Positions 9,758 to 18,988 are shown, counted from the first letter of the stretch. The stretch: 64,000 nucleotides of DNA from DASQPR01 sp963797675 (GCA_963797675.1 CAWCQQ010000002.1:620001-684000); one strand, 5' to 3'. Numbers and translations are program-made. The notes: a model not told the origin generated them from the sequence alone.

Positions 9758-12399
9758 TCGTGGTTAGGGAACGACGCTTCGCATCGCCGCAGGTCCGGCT
9801 TTCCTGGGCCCTGACGCTCCCGCTCGGCGGCTTCGCGCTTTGGCCGTGACGATTGCCGCCAACGCACCGTCAGCCGCGCTGATTCCGGTTGGCCGGTTGG
9901 TCCTGCTGTTTCTTGGCGTGTTCGGCGCGGCCGACACGACCAACATGCATGGTCGAACTCCGTCGCCACGGCGCGCGGATGTCGGTCGCCGAGATCCCGC
10001 TCGTACTCGGCGCTCTTCTATCTCTCGCCGGTGTCGCTCCTGGTGACGTGCCGCGTCTGATCGCGCCATGGCCGGGTCAGTTCCTGCCGGCCGGACGGCG
10101 CCGGTCAAGTTCGCCTTCAATGTGGCGAGCATCGGCTGCGCAACCGCGGTCGCGGCGCTGATCGTGGCGTCCCATCCGCCGCTGATCGCCACCGCCGCCG
10201 CGCGACGCTGGCTGGTCCTCGTCGGCGCGGTCATCGTCGGCCTGCTGATCACGTCGGCCAGCACGTTCGGCGTCATCTGGCTCGTGCAGGGGCCGATGAC
10301 ATCGTCGCGATCTGGTGCCGGCGGCCGGACCGGGCTCGTCGATCGGCGCGGTCAACGCGGTCATCGGGCTCGTCGTGCTCTCGTCATTCAGACACCGTGG
10401 GCATTCGTCCTGTTGACGGTCGTCGCCTTCGCGCTGGCCACTGGTCTATCGCGCATACGCGCAGTTCGTGCGGCAGCATCGCCGACTGACCGAGATCTAC
10501 GACCTCACTCGCGCGATCTCCGAGACGTCCTACGACGGAACGCTCATCGACATCCTGCTGCAACGCGTTCGCGAGTTGCTGCGCGCCGAGTACGCGACGC
10601 TGTGGCTGCCGGCCGCGGGCCGCTATCCGGAGACGCTGCTTTCCGCGCGCGCCGACGACGAAGGGCCTGCTCGATATCTCGGCCACCCCGCCGAGCCTGC
10701 GGCAACTGGCGATCGACCGAGGCGATCGACGGTCGCCGCCGGTCCGAAGCTCGGCGACGACGACATGCGCCGGGAACTGCGGGCATTCAACACCAAGGAC
10801 GCGATCGTCGTCCCGCTGCGCTCCGGCGGGGTCGTGATCGGCACGCTCGAAGTCGCCGGCCGGATGCACGACACTCGAGCACTTCACGGCCGACGACGTC
10901 CGGCTGCTGGAGACGCTCGCGGCGCACGCGTCGGTCGCGGTGGAGAACAATCGCCTGGTCGACCGGCTGCGGTTCGACGCCTACCACGACGCGCTGACCG
11001 GCCTGCCGAACCGGCGCCGGATGCTCGGCGGCGCTGGAAGAGGCGCTGAAGATCCGCGCACCGGGCGAGGTCGTCGCGGTCATGATCTTCGACAGCGACG
11101 GCCTGCGCGACGTCAACGACTCGATCGGCCACGCCGCCGGCGACAAGCTGCTGCTCGAGTTCGCGACCCGGCTGCGCGCGGTCTGCCCGCCGGCCGGACT
11201 GGTCGGCCGGGTCGGCGGCGACGGCTTCGCGGTGACGATCCGGATCGAGAGCGCCGAGGCGGCGATCGCGCTCGCCGCCGAACTCCGCGATGCGCTGTCG
11301 CACCCGATGGAGTTCGGACCGCTGACGCTCGACGTCGGTGCCGCCGTCGGCATCGCCGTACACCCTGATCATGGATCTGAGCCGGCGACGCTGCTGCAGC
11401 GGGCCGCGGTCGCGACGCACGCGGCGAAGTCCCGGTCTTCGGCCATTCAGCTGTTCGATCCGAGCCTGGAGTCGCGTTCGGTCCGGCGGCTCGGCCTGGC
11501 CACCGACCTGCGGCGCGCGCTCGACAGCGACGGCCTCGAGGTCTACTTCCAGCCCAAGGTCTCGCTGCGTACGCGCGATCTGGTCGGCGTGGAGTGCCTG
11601 GCCCGCTGGGAGCATCCGGTGCACGGCGCGGTGGCGCCGGAGGACTTCGTCGCGGTCGCCGAGCACACCGGCCAGCTCGGCCGGCTGACCGAGTTCGTGC
11701 TGCGTGAGGGCCTGCGGCGGGCGCACGAGTGGGATCTGGCCGGTCATCCGCTGCCGATCTCGGTCAACCTGTCGCCGCGGACCGTGGTCGACCAGGACTT
11801 CCCGGCCCGGGTCGAGAGCCTGCTCGAGGAGTTCGGCGTCGAGCCGGATCGGCTGACGCTGGAGATCACCGAGGACGGCATGATCACCGACCATGACCGG
11901 TCCATGCCGACGCTGCGCGATCCTCGACGATCTCGGCGTCCGGATCTCGGTCGACGACTTCGGCACCGGCTACTCGTCGCTGTCCTACCTGCGCCGGCTG
12001 CCGGTCGACGAGGTGAAGATCGACCGCTCGTTCGTGCAGGGCATGGCGACCGACCCCGGTGATCTCGCGATCGTCCGGGCGATCGTCGAGCTGACCCGCA
12101 GCCTCGGCCTGGCCGTCGTGGCCGAGGGCGTGGAGAGCGAGCTGACGCTGTCGCTGCTGGACGAGATGGGCTGCGACATCGGCCAGGGCTTCCTGTTCAG
12201 CCGGCCGCTGCCGTACGACCGGCTGGAGGCCTGGATCGCGGCCCGGACCGACACCGATGACCGCTTCGGTGAGCGGGCGTCCGGAGGCTCCGAGCGGTGC
12301 AGTGAAAACGCCGGCGGGTACCGGTTCGCGTCGCCGGGCACGCGTCTGTGTACTCTTACTCGGTGCACGATCTCGTGTGAGATCAGCGCGCCCCCTTAG
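9754..12399 (+). CDS. Membrane GAF-GGDEF-EAL cyclic di-GMP signalling protein (frame broken by about 15 single-base gains)
   Basis: Inferred about 876 residues: N-terminal multi-helix membrane domain (about 9790-10470), GAF-like domain (about 10480-10930), GGDEF (about 10970-11450) and EAL (about 11500-12260). The GGDEF site reads VGGDGF, so the catalytic Glu is lost, although DSDGLRDVNDSIGH is kept; it is probably not an active cyclase. The EAL domain keeps its catalytic set: ECLARW (EAL variant), NLSPRT, EITEDG, DDFGTGYSSL, KIDRSF, AEGVES, GQGFLFS. It is therefore probably a phosphodiesterase with a regulatory GGDEF. Breaks include 9951, 10012, 10058, 10323, 10440, 10666, 10724, 10731, 10876, 11033 and 11919. 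The start (ATG 9754 or GTG 9760) is uncertain, and the written end runs into tRNA-Thr. Confidence 0.82.
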
Positions 12400-12462
12400 C
12401 TCAGTCGGCAGAGCGTCTCCATGGTAAGGAGAAGGTCTACGGTTCGATTCCGTAAGGGGGCT
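12390..12462 (+). tRNA. tRNA-Thr (GGT)
   Basis: Acceptor stem GCCCCCT/AGGGGGC is perfect. The anticodon arm TCTCC-ATGGTAA-GGAGA gives anticodon GGT. The T arm is GGTTCGATTCC. No CCA is encoded. Confidence 0.95.
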
Positions 12463-12530
12463 CTCGTTTGCCGAGGTATCGGCAGACTGCCTGGTGGTGG
12501 CGGCGTCGACTCCGTCCACCACATCGGCTC

Positions 12531-12603
12531 GGCGGTGTAGCTCAGATGGCAGAGCAAGCGGCTCATAATCGCTGTGTCGCCGGTTCAATTCCGGCCACCG
12601 CTA
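12531..12603 (+). tRNA. tRNA-Met (CAT), elongator type
   Basis: Acceptor stem GGCGGTG/CACCGCT has a first G-U pair. The D arm is AGCTCAGATGGCAGAGC and the anticodon loop CTCATAA gives CAT. It lacks the three G-C pairs of initiator tRNA in the anticodon stem. It sits 68 bases after tRNA-Thr and ahead of rpmG, the usual actinobacterial order. Confidence 0.94.
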
Positions 12604-12715
12604 CGCGCAGCGTGCGCTCCCGGGCACGCTGTGGATTTGCAGGTCACACCGAGGTAGCCGTCTATCTTTTGGCCGTAGCTTCAGTAATTCGAATCTCCCG
12701 CAGGAAGGCACCGCC

Positions 12716-12883
12716 GTGGCTAAGGCGACCGACGTACGTCCCAAGATCACGCTGGCGTGTGTGGACTGCAAGGAGCGCAACTACATCACGAATAAGAACC
12801 GCCGTAACGACCCGGACCGCATCGAACTGAAGAAGTTCTGCCCCCGCGACGGCAAGCACACCGTGCACCGCGAAACGCGCTGA
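12716..12883 (+). CDS. rpmG: 50S ribosomal protein L33
   Basis: 55-residue large-subunit protein. The GTG start follows CAGGAAGG. The sequence opens AKATDVRPKITLACVDCKERN and ends KHTVHRETR. The first zinc pair is present (CVDC), but the second half reads CPRD where many zinc-type L33 proteins have CPxC, so the fourth ligand is Asp. It sits ahead of the MaoC pair and tRNA-Trp, as in mycobacteria. A weak promoter (TATCTT near 12663) precedes it. Confidence 0.96.
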   Translation: MAKATDVRPKITLACVDCKERNYITNKNRRNDPDRIELKKFCPRDGKHTVHRETR

Positions 12884-12897
12884 CCCACACGCCTTTG

Positions 12898-12941
12898 TAC
12901 GACGAACGGCCCAGGACCTCGGTCCTGGGCCGTTCGTCGTA
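12898..12941 (+). terminator. Strong hairpin after rpmG
   Basis: A perfect stem of about 20 bp (arms 12898-12918 and 12921-12941) closes on a CTCG loop, 15 bases after the rpmG stop. No long T-run follows, but the length and position indicate a terminator or a strong processing site. Confidence 0.7.
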
Positions 12942-12972
12942 TCCGGTCCGGCGTACGTGTAGTTTCACGCCC

Positions 12973-13443
12973 ATGGCTTTGGATCCAGCAAAGATCGGCT
13001 TCTCGTATCCGCACGACGCCGCCCTATGTCGTCGGCCGCGAGAAGATCCGCGAGTTCGCCGAGGCGATCGGCGCCGACCGACCCGGTCCACTTCGACATG
13101 GACGCGGCCGCGGCCCTCGGGTACGCCGACGTGATCGCGCCGCCGACCTTCCCGATCGTGCTCACGAACCCGGCGGTCTACGTGATGGCGAACGACGCGG
13201 AACTCGGCCTCGACTTCAGCCGGGTGGTCCACGGCGACCAGCGGTTCACCTACGTACGCCCGGTCGATCGCCGGCGACGTGCTGGTCTGCGTCACCACGA
13301 TCGCCGACATCACCGAGCGGGTCGGCACCGGATTCCTGACCACCAACACCGTCGTCACCACCGTCGACGGCGAGCCGGTGGTGACCGCCACCGCCCGGCT
13401 GGTCGTCCGGGCCGCCGACGACCCCGCAGAGGAAGCCGAATGA
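12973..13443 (+). CDS. MaoC-like (R)-hydratase subunit, HadA-type (frame broken by 3 single-base gains)
   Basis: About 155 residues once extra bases near 13015, 13076 and 13266 are skipped. N-terminus MALDPAKIGFSYP, then the family motif TPPYVVGREKIREFAEAIGA, TDPVHFD, and GYADVIAPPTFPIVL. This is the hot-dog-fold hydratase subunit that in mycobacteria (HadA) pairs with HadB in FAS-II or related acyl chain elongation, acting on 3-hydroxyacyl thioesters. The position rpmG - MaoC - MaoC - tRNA-Trp - secE matches the mycobacterial had locus. The ATGA overlap with the next gene suggests one heterodimer. The acyl substrate here is not known. Confidence 0.85.
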
Positions 13444-13848
13444 GCGAGTTGGCACCGCAGGCCTTCCGGATCACCCGGGCCGATCTCGTCCGCTACGCGG
13501 GCGCGTCCGGCGACTTCAACCCGATCCACTGGAGCGACCGGGTCGCGACCGGCGTCGGCCTGCCCGGCGTGATCGCCCACGGCATGCTGACGATGGCGCT
13601 GGTCGGCCGGGCGGTGACCGCGTGGGTCGGCGGCGATCCGGGCGCGATCGTCGACTACCAGGTGCGGTTCACCCGGCCGGTCGTGGTGCCGGACGACGAC
13701 GACGGCACCGAGTTGATCGTGTCCGGCGTCGTGAAGAGCGTCGACGAGGCCGGCATGGCCCAGATCGATCTCACCGCCATCTGCGGCGGCGAGAAGGTTC
13801 TCGCGCAGGCCCGGGCAGTGGTGACGGCGGCGGCGTCTGGAAGGTTAG
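13440..13848 (+). CDS. MaoC-like (R)-hydratase subunit, HadB-type
   Basis: Hot-dog-fold hydratase with the active-site signature intact: ASGDFNPIHWSD and the catalytic Asp/His region followed by GLPGVIAHGMLTMALVG. It starts at ATG 13440, overlapping the previous stop, and should form a heterodimer with that product. The unbroken frame runs to 13958. A single extra base near 13835 would instead give a stop at 13846-13848 and a 135-residue protein, the usual HadB length. I take that as more likely given the pattern in this region. Confidence 0.85.
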
Positions 13849-13993
13849 GCGACCGGGGCGGGTGCCGGGTTGGGAAACCGCCGGGTTACCCGTACACTGG
13901 TCGCTCGTGGGTTAATCAAAACCCCCTGGTCTGGCGTGCCCGCCGCATTACGCGGTAGGTTCTTCCTGCTGGGGACGATGATTGCTCCCACAT

Positions 13994-14066
<73 letters not shown>

Positions 14067-14077
14067 CGTCGTAGCGT

Positions 14078-14101
14078 CCCCCGGGCTCCCTAGCCCGGGG
14101 A
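14078..14101 (+). terminator. Hairpin between tRNA-Trp and secE
   Basis: CCCCGGGCT and AGCCCGGGG pair around CCCT, 12 bases after tRNA-Trp. It may end or process the tRNA transcript. No T-run is present. Confidence 0.5.
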
Positions 14102-14152
14102 GCGATCCAGATGCGCGACATACCACCCCCGTGAAAGATGGAAGAGGGCGAA

Positions 14153-14565
14153 GTGGCCGAGAGCAAGCGACGCGGCGAGGATGCCGTGGACGAGCACCTG
14201 GACGAGGTGTTCGTTGACGCTGTCGACGACGATGCGCCCGACGAGTTCGACGACGATGCCGATGGCGACGTTCGACGACGAGCCGATGAGGCGACCGACC
14301 AAGTCGCGCACGCGGCTCGGACGGGAAGCCACCGACCGGCACCAAGGGTCTGAAGTCGGTAGACGCATCTCCGGGGCCGTCTGGACGCATCACCCGCTTC
14401 CTCCGTGAGGTCGTCGCCGAACTCCGCAAGGTCAACTGGCCGTCCCGCCACGAACTGATCACGTACACGACGGTTGTGGTTCATCTTCGTCGTCGTCATG
14501 ATGTCTGATCGTGGCCGGTCTGGACTGGGGCTTCGGCTGGCTCGTCACCCACGTGTTCGAGCTAG
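14153..14565 (+). CDS. secE: Preprotein translocase subunit SecE (frame broken by about 5 single-base gains)
   Basis: Single-span SecE of the SecYEG channel with the long acidic N-terminal extension common in actinobacteria. GTG 14153 follows GGAAGAGGGCGAA. After skipping gains near 14270, 14334, 14482 and 14507 the C-terminal core reads TRFLREVVAELRKVNWPSRHELITY, then a hydrophobic helix VVVIFVVVMMSIVAGLDW. The end is inferred: with one more gain near 14553 the stop is 14563-14565 (about 135 residues). As written the last frame continues into nusG. Confidence 0.85.
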
Positions 14566-14607
14566 GACACCTAGCCCGAAGCGATCTAGCAGGGAAAGAG
14601 ATAAAGC

Positions 14608-15331
14608 GTGCCCGAGTACGACGAGTTCGACCGTACGAGTGCCGAGGCGGACGGCGACAACGCCACGAGTCCGCCGACACGTCGGAGCAGGCCGCGACCG
14701 AGTCTCCGACGGTTACCGCGGTCGCGACGCTCGACGACGAGGACGACCCGGTTGCCGCGCTGCGCGCCGCACTGCGGTTCGCTCCCGGAGACTGGTTCGT
14801 CGTGCACTCCTACGCCGGCTACGAGAACAAGGTCAAGACCAACCTCGAGACCCGGATCACGAGCCTCGACATGGAAGACTTCATCTACCAGGTCGAGGTT
14901 CCGACCCGGGAAGAGGTCGAGGTCAAGAACGGCAAGCGGCAGAACGTCAGAACAAGGTCTTTCCGGGCTACATCCTGGTCCGGATGGATCTGACCGCCGA
15001 GTCGTACTCGTGCGTTCGGAACACCCCCGGCGTGACCGGCTTCGTCGGCGCGACCGACCGGGCCGACCGCCCGGCGCCGCTGTCGCTGGACGAGGTTCTG
15101 AAGTGGCTCGCGCCGGCTGCACCGGCCGACGCGAAGAAGTCGAAGCCGGAGATCAAGGTGCTCGACTTCGAGGTGGGTGACTCGGTCACCGTCATCGACG
15201 GCGCGTTCGCGTCGCTGCCGGCCTCGATCAGCGAGATCAACGCCGACCAGCAGAAGCTCAAGGTGCTGGTTTCGATCTTCGGTCGTGAGACGCCGGTTGA
15301 GCTCAACTTCAACCAGGTGTCGAAGATCTAA
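14608..15331 (+). CDS. nusG: Transcription termination/antitermination protein NusG (frame broken near 14660 and 14950)
   Basis: RNA polymerase-bound elongation factor that couples transcription to translation and Rho. GTG start, acidic N-terminal extension, NGN domain (DWFVVHSYAGYENKVKTNLE, then FPGYILVRMDL and RNTPGVTGFVGAT) and C-terminal KOW domain (EVGDSVTVIDGAFASLPASI, ending ELNFNQVSKI). Two extra bases are needed around 14655-14665. At about 14950 the natural reading VQNKVFPGY requires one missing C, the only clear single-base loss in the window. About 240 residues. Confidence 0.93.
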
Positions 15332-15494
15332 CAACCTCACTTCGAGGGCAGGCTGCGCCTGCGCTACTCTTGAACGTCGGCCCGTGCTCGGGCGGTGCTT
15401 TGCGCTGCCCGCGATCTACTCCGGCCGCAGCACCAGAGCCGTCCGACGTCATTGCGGGACGGCTGAAGCCATCGAATCCAGCCCAGGAAGAGAC

Positions 15495-15926
15495 ATGCCT
15501 CCGAAGAAGAAACTCGTCAAGACCTTCACGCTCGCGTTGAAGGCCGGCATGGCGACCCCGGCTCCGCCGGTCGGTCCCGCGCTCGGTCAGCACGGCGTGA
15601 ACATCATGGAGTTCTGCAAGCAGTACAACGGTGCGACCGAAGCCCAGCGTGGCGACGTCGTCCCGGCGCAGATCAGCGTGTACGAGGACCGGACGTTCAC
15701 GTTCATCCTCAAGACGCCGCCTGCTGCGGAACTCCTCAAGAAGGCGGCCGGTGTGCCCAAGGGCTCCGGTGTGCCGCAGAAGGACAAGGTCGGCTCCGTC
15801 AGCCGCGCCCAGGTCCGCGAGATCGCCGAGCGCAAGATGGCCGACCTCAACGCGAACGACCTGGACATGGCCGAGCGCGTCATCGCCGGCACGGCCCGTT
15901 CCATGGGCATCACGATCAAGGACTGA
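15495..15926 (+). CDS. rplK: 50S ribosomal protein L11
   Basis: 143 residues, complete. It binds the GTPase-centre rRNA with L10 and is a thiopeptide target. Landmarks are APPVGPALGQHGVNIMEFCKQYN (Pro-rich N-terminal hinge) and the rRNA-binding C-terminus ending ARSMGITIKD. ATG 15495 follows AGGAAGAG. A 163-base spacer separates it from nusG, with a possible -10 TACTCT at about 15364. Confidence 0.98.
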   Translation: MPPKKKLVKTFTLALKAGMATPAPPVGPALGQHGVNIMEFCKQYNGATEAQRGDVVPAQISVYEDRTFTFILKTPPAAELLKKAAGVPKGSGVPQKDKVGSVSRAQVREIAERKMADLNANDLDMAERVIAGTARSMGITIKD

Positions 15927-15995
15927 TTCACCAACTCTGCGACATCGTGGGAGGACGAGGATCTCGTCCGCCATCTACCACAGGAGAACAAAGAC

Positions 15996-16706
15996 ATGCA
16001 GCACGGAAAGGCGTACCGCAAGGTCGCCGAAGCGATTGACAAGACAAAGCTGTACGGTCCGGTCGAGGCGATCAAGCTCTCGAAGACCGCCAGCCCGGTC
16101 AAGTTCGACGCGACCGTCGAGGTCGCCATGCGACTCGGCGTCGACCCCCGCAAGGCGGACCAGATGGTCCGCGGCACGGTCAACCTGCCGCACGGCACCG
16201 GTAAGACCGCCCGCGTGATCGTGTTCGCCTCCGGCGACAAGGCCGTCGAGGCCGAGGCCGCCGGCGCCGACGTGGTCGGCTCGGACGAGCTCGTCGCCCG
16301 GATTCAGGAAGGTTGGCTCGAGTTCGACGCGGCTATCGCGACGCCGGACCAGATGGCCAAGATCGGTCGGATTGCGCGGATCCTGGGCCCGCGCGGTCTG
16401 ATGCCGAACCCGAAGACGGGCACGGTCACGATGGACGTCGCGAAGGCCGTCACGGAGATCAAGGGTGGCAAGATCACCTTCCGGGTCGACAAGCACTCGA
16501 ACCTGCACCTGATCATCGGCAAGACGTCGTTCACCGACACGCAGCTGGTCGAGAACTACGCCGCGGCGCTGGACGAGGTACTGCGGGCGAAGCCGTCCGC
16601 GTCGAAGGGCAAGTTCCTCAAGAAGGTCACCGTCGCGACGACGATGGGACCGGGCGTTCCGGTCGACCCGAACGTCACGAAGAACTTCGCCGTCGAAGCC
16701 GAGTAA
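15996..16706 (+). CDS. rplA: 50S ribosomal protein L1
   Basis: 236 residues, complete. It forms the mobile L1 stalk at the E site and in many bacteria represses its own operon. Landmarks are VEVAMRLGVDPRKADQMVRG, RILGPRGLMPNPKTGTVT and the C-terminal MGPGVPVDPN. ATG follows CAGGAGAAC. It is followed by an intrinsic terminator, so rplK-rplA forms a separate transcription unit from rplJL. Confidence 0.98.
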   Translation: MQHGKAYRKVAEAIDKTKLYGPVEAIKLSKTASPVKFDATVEVAMRLGVDPRKADQMVRGTVNLPHGTGKTARVIVFASGDKAVEAEAAGADVVGSDELVARIQEGWLEFDAAIATPDQMAKIGRIARILGPRGLMPNPKTGTVTMDVAKAVTEIKGGKITFRVDKHSNLHLIIGKTSFTDTQLVENYAAALDEVLRAKPSASKGKFLKKVTVATTMGPGVPVDPNVTKNFAVEAE

Positions 16707-16719
16707 ATCTCATCGGAAG

Positions 16720-16751
16720 AGCCGCGGGTGCATTCGTACCCGCGGCTTTTT
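16720..16751 (+). terminator. Intrinsic terminator between rplA and rplJ
   Basis: AGCCGCGGGT (16720-16729) pairs perfectly with ACCCGCGGCT (16738-16747), followed by TTTTT. It is the cleanest Rho-independent terminator in the first half of the window and separates rplKA from rplJL. Confidence 0.9.
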
Positions 16752-16829
16752 GTTGTCTTGGACACGGCCGGCGGATTTGGTGGTTGATGCCGGATCCCGT
16801 AACGTTGTCGACGAAGTTCCACCCATAGA

Positions 16830-17035
16830 CCGCTGGTCATCAAGCCTCCTCGCGGAGGTTTGGCCGAAGGCCCCGCATTCGAGCGGGCGGCCCGCGCAGG
16901 GAAGAACGGTTCGCGTGTCCGGCCAATTGGCCGTACCTGCCCCGTGCGCCCTGCGCCGGGGCGTTTCTCGTTTCCGGGCCCAGGCCGACTCTGTCAGTAC
17001 AGAGTTGATGGCCGGCCAGGAGAAACGAGAGAGGA
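16830..17035 (+). ncRNA. Probable rplJ (L10) leader RNA
   Basis: The 289 bases from the rplA terminator to rplJ are GC-rich with several nested inverted segments (for example CCTCCTCGCGGAGG at about 16851, and GCCCTGCGCCGGGGC at about 16958). rplJ leaders in most bacteria bind the L10-L12 complex for autoregulation, so such a leader is expected here. Assignment is by position and secondary-structure potential only. No other gene is seen between 16707 and 17040. Confidence 0.45.
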
Positions 17036-17040
17036 GGGAC

Positions 17041-17616
17041 ATGGCGGACAAGATTCGTAAAGACAAGGGTGCGGCCGTTACCGAACTGACCGATGGCTTC
17101 CGCAATTCGTCGGCGACCCTGCTGACGGAGTACCGCGGCCTGACAGTTGCTCAGATCACGACACTGCGGCGCACGCTCGGTGCCACGACCACGTACGCGG
17201 TCACGAAGAACACCCTCGCGAAGCGTGCGGCGTCGGACGCCGGCATCGAAGGTCTCGACGCTTTGTTCACCGGTCCTACCGCGCTCGCCTTCGTCTCCGG
17301 CGACCCTGTTGAGGCAGCGAAGGGCCTTCGTGAGTTCGCGAAGACCAACCCGCTGCTGATCATCAAGGGCGGCGTATTCGAAGGTAAGGCGATCACCGCG
17401 GCCGAGGTCGCGAAGATTGCCGATCTGGAGTCCCGTGAGGTGCTGCTGTCGAAGTTGGCAGGTGGCATGAAGGCGACCATGAGCAAGGCCGCGGCCCTGT
17501 TCCAGGCACCGCTTTCCAAGGCAGCACGTACCGTGGCTGCTCTTGCGGACAAGCGCGCAGAGACCGAAGGCGGCGCTCCCAGCGCTGCTGCTACCGATGA
17601 GTCTTCAGACAACTAG
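17041..17616 (+). CDS. rplJ: 50S ribosomal protein L10
   Basis: 191 residues. Base of the L7/L12 stalk: the N-terminal domain binds 23S rRNA and L11, and the C-terminal helix holds L12 dimers. It begins MADKIRKDKGAAVTELTDGF with a strong GAGAGGAGGGAC site just upstream, and includes SATLLTEYRGLTVAQ. The C-terminus is Ala/Glu/Ser-rich as in other actinobacteria. It is followed after 23 bases by rplL. Confidence 0.97.
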   Translation: MADKIRKDKGAAVTELTDGFRNSSATLLTEYRGLTVAQITTLRRTLGATTTYAVTKNTLAKRAASDAGIEGLDALFTGPTALAFVSGDPVEAAKGLREFAKTNPLLIIKGGVFEGKAITAAEVAKIADLESREVLLSKLAGGMKATMSKAAALFQAPLSKAARTVAALADKRAETEGGAPSAAATDESSDN

Positions 17617-17639
17617 GCATTGAAAGGAGCTGACCCATA

Positions 17640-18023
17640 ATGGCGAAGCTGAGCCAGAGCGACCTTCTTGACGCGTTCAAGGAGATGACCCTGATCGAGC
17701 TCTCCGAGTTCGTGAAGCAGTTCGAAGAGACGTTCGACGTCACCGCCGCCGCACCGGTCGCCATGGCCGGCCCGGTGGGCACCGGCCCGGCTGCGGTCGA
17801 GGTCGAGGAGCAGGACGAGTTCGACGTCATCCTCGAGAGCGACGGTGGCAAGAAGATCAACGTCATCAAGGTCGTACGTGAGCTGACCGGCCTGGGCCTG
17901 AAGGAGGCGAAGGACCTCGTCGAGGCCGCGCCGAAGGCAGTGCTCGAGAAGGCCAACAAGGAGAACGCCGAAAAGGCGAAGGCGAAGCTTGAGGGCGAAG
18001 GCGCTAAGGTCACGCTGAAGTAG
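17640..18023 (+). CDS. rplL: 50S ribosomal protein L7/L12
   Basis: 127 residues, complete. Stalk protein that recruits EF-Tu and EF-G. N-terminal dimerisation domain (SDLLDAFKEMTLIELSEFVK), Ala-rich hinge, and the globular C-terminal domain (EFDVILES, KKINVIKVVRELTGLGLKEA, ending KVTLK). GAAAGGAG is the ribosome-binding site. A hairpin follows 20 bases after the stop. Confidence 0.98.
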   Translation: MAKLSQSDLLDAFKEMTLIELSEFVKQFEETFDVTAAAPVAMAGPVGTGPAAVEVEEQDEFDVILESDGGKKINVIKVVRELTGLGLKEAKDLVEAAPKAVLEKANKENAEKAKAKLEGEGAKVTLK

Positions 18024-18039
18024 TTCTCTGTCTTTCTCC

Positions 18040-18071
18040 ACGGGCGGTCGGCATATGTCGGCCGCCCGTTT
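18040..18071 (+). terminator. Hairpin after rplL
   Basis: ACGGGCGG pairs with CCGCCCGT around a GTCGGC-type inner stem, followed by TTTGG. It probably reduces read-through from rplJL into the long gap before rpoB. Confidence 0.6.
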
Positions 18072-18083
18072 GGTTGCGGTTGG

Positions 18084-18153
18084 GGCGGTGGCCGACATTG
18101 CCCACTCCGGGCGGTCAGGCTTGATCCCTCCGTGGGCAATGTCGGCCACCGCC
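18084..18153. repeat. 22-bp perfect inverted repeat
   Basis: The left arm 18084-18105 (starts GGCGGTGGCCGACATTG) is exactly complementary to 18132-18153, with a 26-base spacer. There is no T-run, and the rplL terminator lies just upstream, so it looks like a mobile REP-type element or a protein/RNA-processing site rather than a terminator. Confidence 0.7.
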
Positions 18154-18338
18154 TCGCCTCGCTCGCGGTGTGGAGCCTTCGCCGGCTGGTTTGCACGGCA
18201 CCCACGGCATCGTGGCGGCGTTTTGTGCTCCCGGCCGCAAGCGGCGGGCAATGCGGCGGGTGCGTCGGTGGGCTTGTGGCGGCGTTGGCCGTTCCCGGCG
18301 CAAGCGGCGGGCAGGTGCGGAGTCGGTGGGTCGTGTGT

Positions 18339-18432
18339 CGATCTTGGACTCGGATGGTTGCGGATTTGGCGATTGGGGAGCCATTTGGGTCCAAGATCGG
18401 GTGGATTGAGCGATCTTGGACGCGGATGGTTG
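18339..18432. repeat. GATCTTGGAC repeat cluster (two direct copies, one inverted)
   Basis: Copies 18339-18360 and 18411-18432 match at 21 of 22 positions (core CGATCTTGGAC, then CGGATGGTTG). Between them GTCCAAGATC (18389-18398) is the exact reverse complement of the core. The sequence after the inverted copy (CAAGATCGGG) recurs at 18595-18604. No function can be assigned. Confidence 0.6.
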
Positions 18433-18988
18433 TTGTCGATTGAGTGCCGGCCTGCATTTTGAGAACTCTGTCGAGCGGGGATCACTAACGCACTCTGTGC
18501 GGGTCGCCGATCATGGCGATCCGTCGGCCGCTATTAATCCCCGGTCGACATCGGGCTTCTAAATTCTCGGTCAGTTGTGGGCTTTGGTGGCGTACAAGAT
18601 CGGGTTTTGGAAGGTCCTTGATCGATGATGTGGTCATTTGATTTGGCGGGTCTGGCGGTTCGCGATTCGTGATCATGGTGGGTGGCGGCGGGTTGTTTGG
18701 CCGGTGGAGTGTGTGCGGCGGGCCGCTGTGTGGGACGGAACGGGCGCGACACGCCGACGCTGGATCGCCGGAAATGTCGGCACTTTTGATCACGTCTCAG
18801 GCGCTGACCGGTGCGATTTGGGTCACGCACCGGCCACAACGCGCAAGACCTCGCGGAAGGCCTTGACGAGTGGGGCATTCGGCGGGCACGCTGAACGGCA
18901 ACACCTTCCGATGTCGGACGCGAACGGCCACCGCGAGCGACCCGGACCGTCTTCCGAGGACGTTGCGCACCAGATGTAGCGGTGGCGC

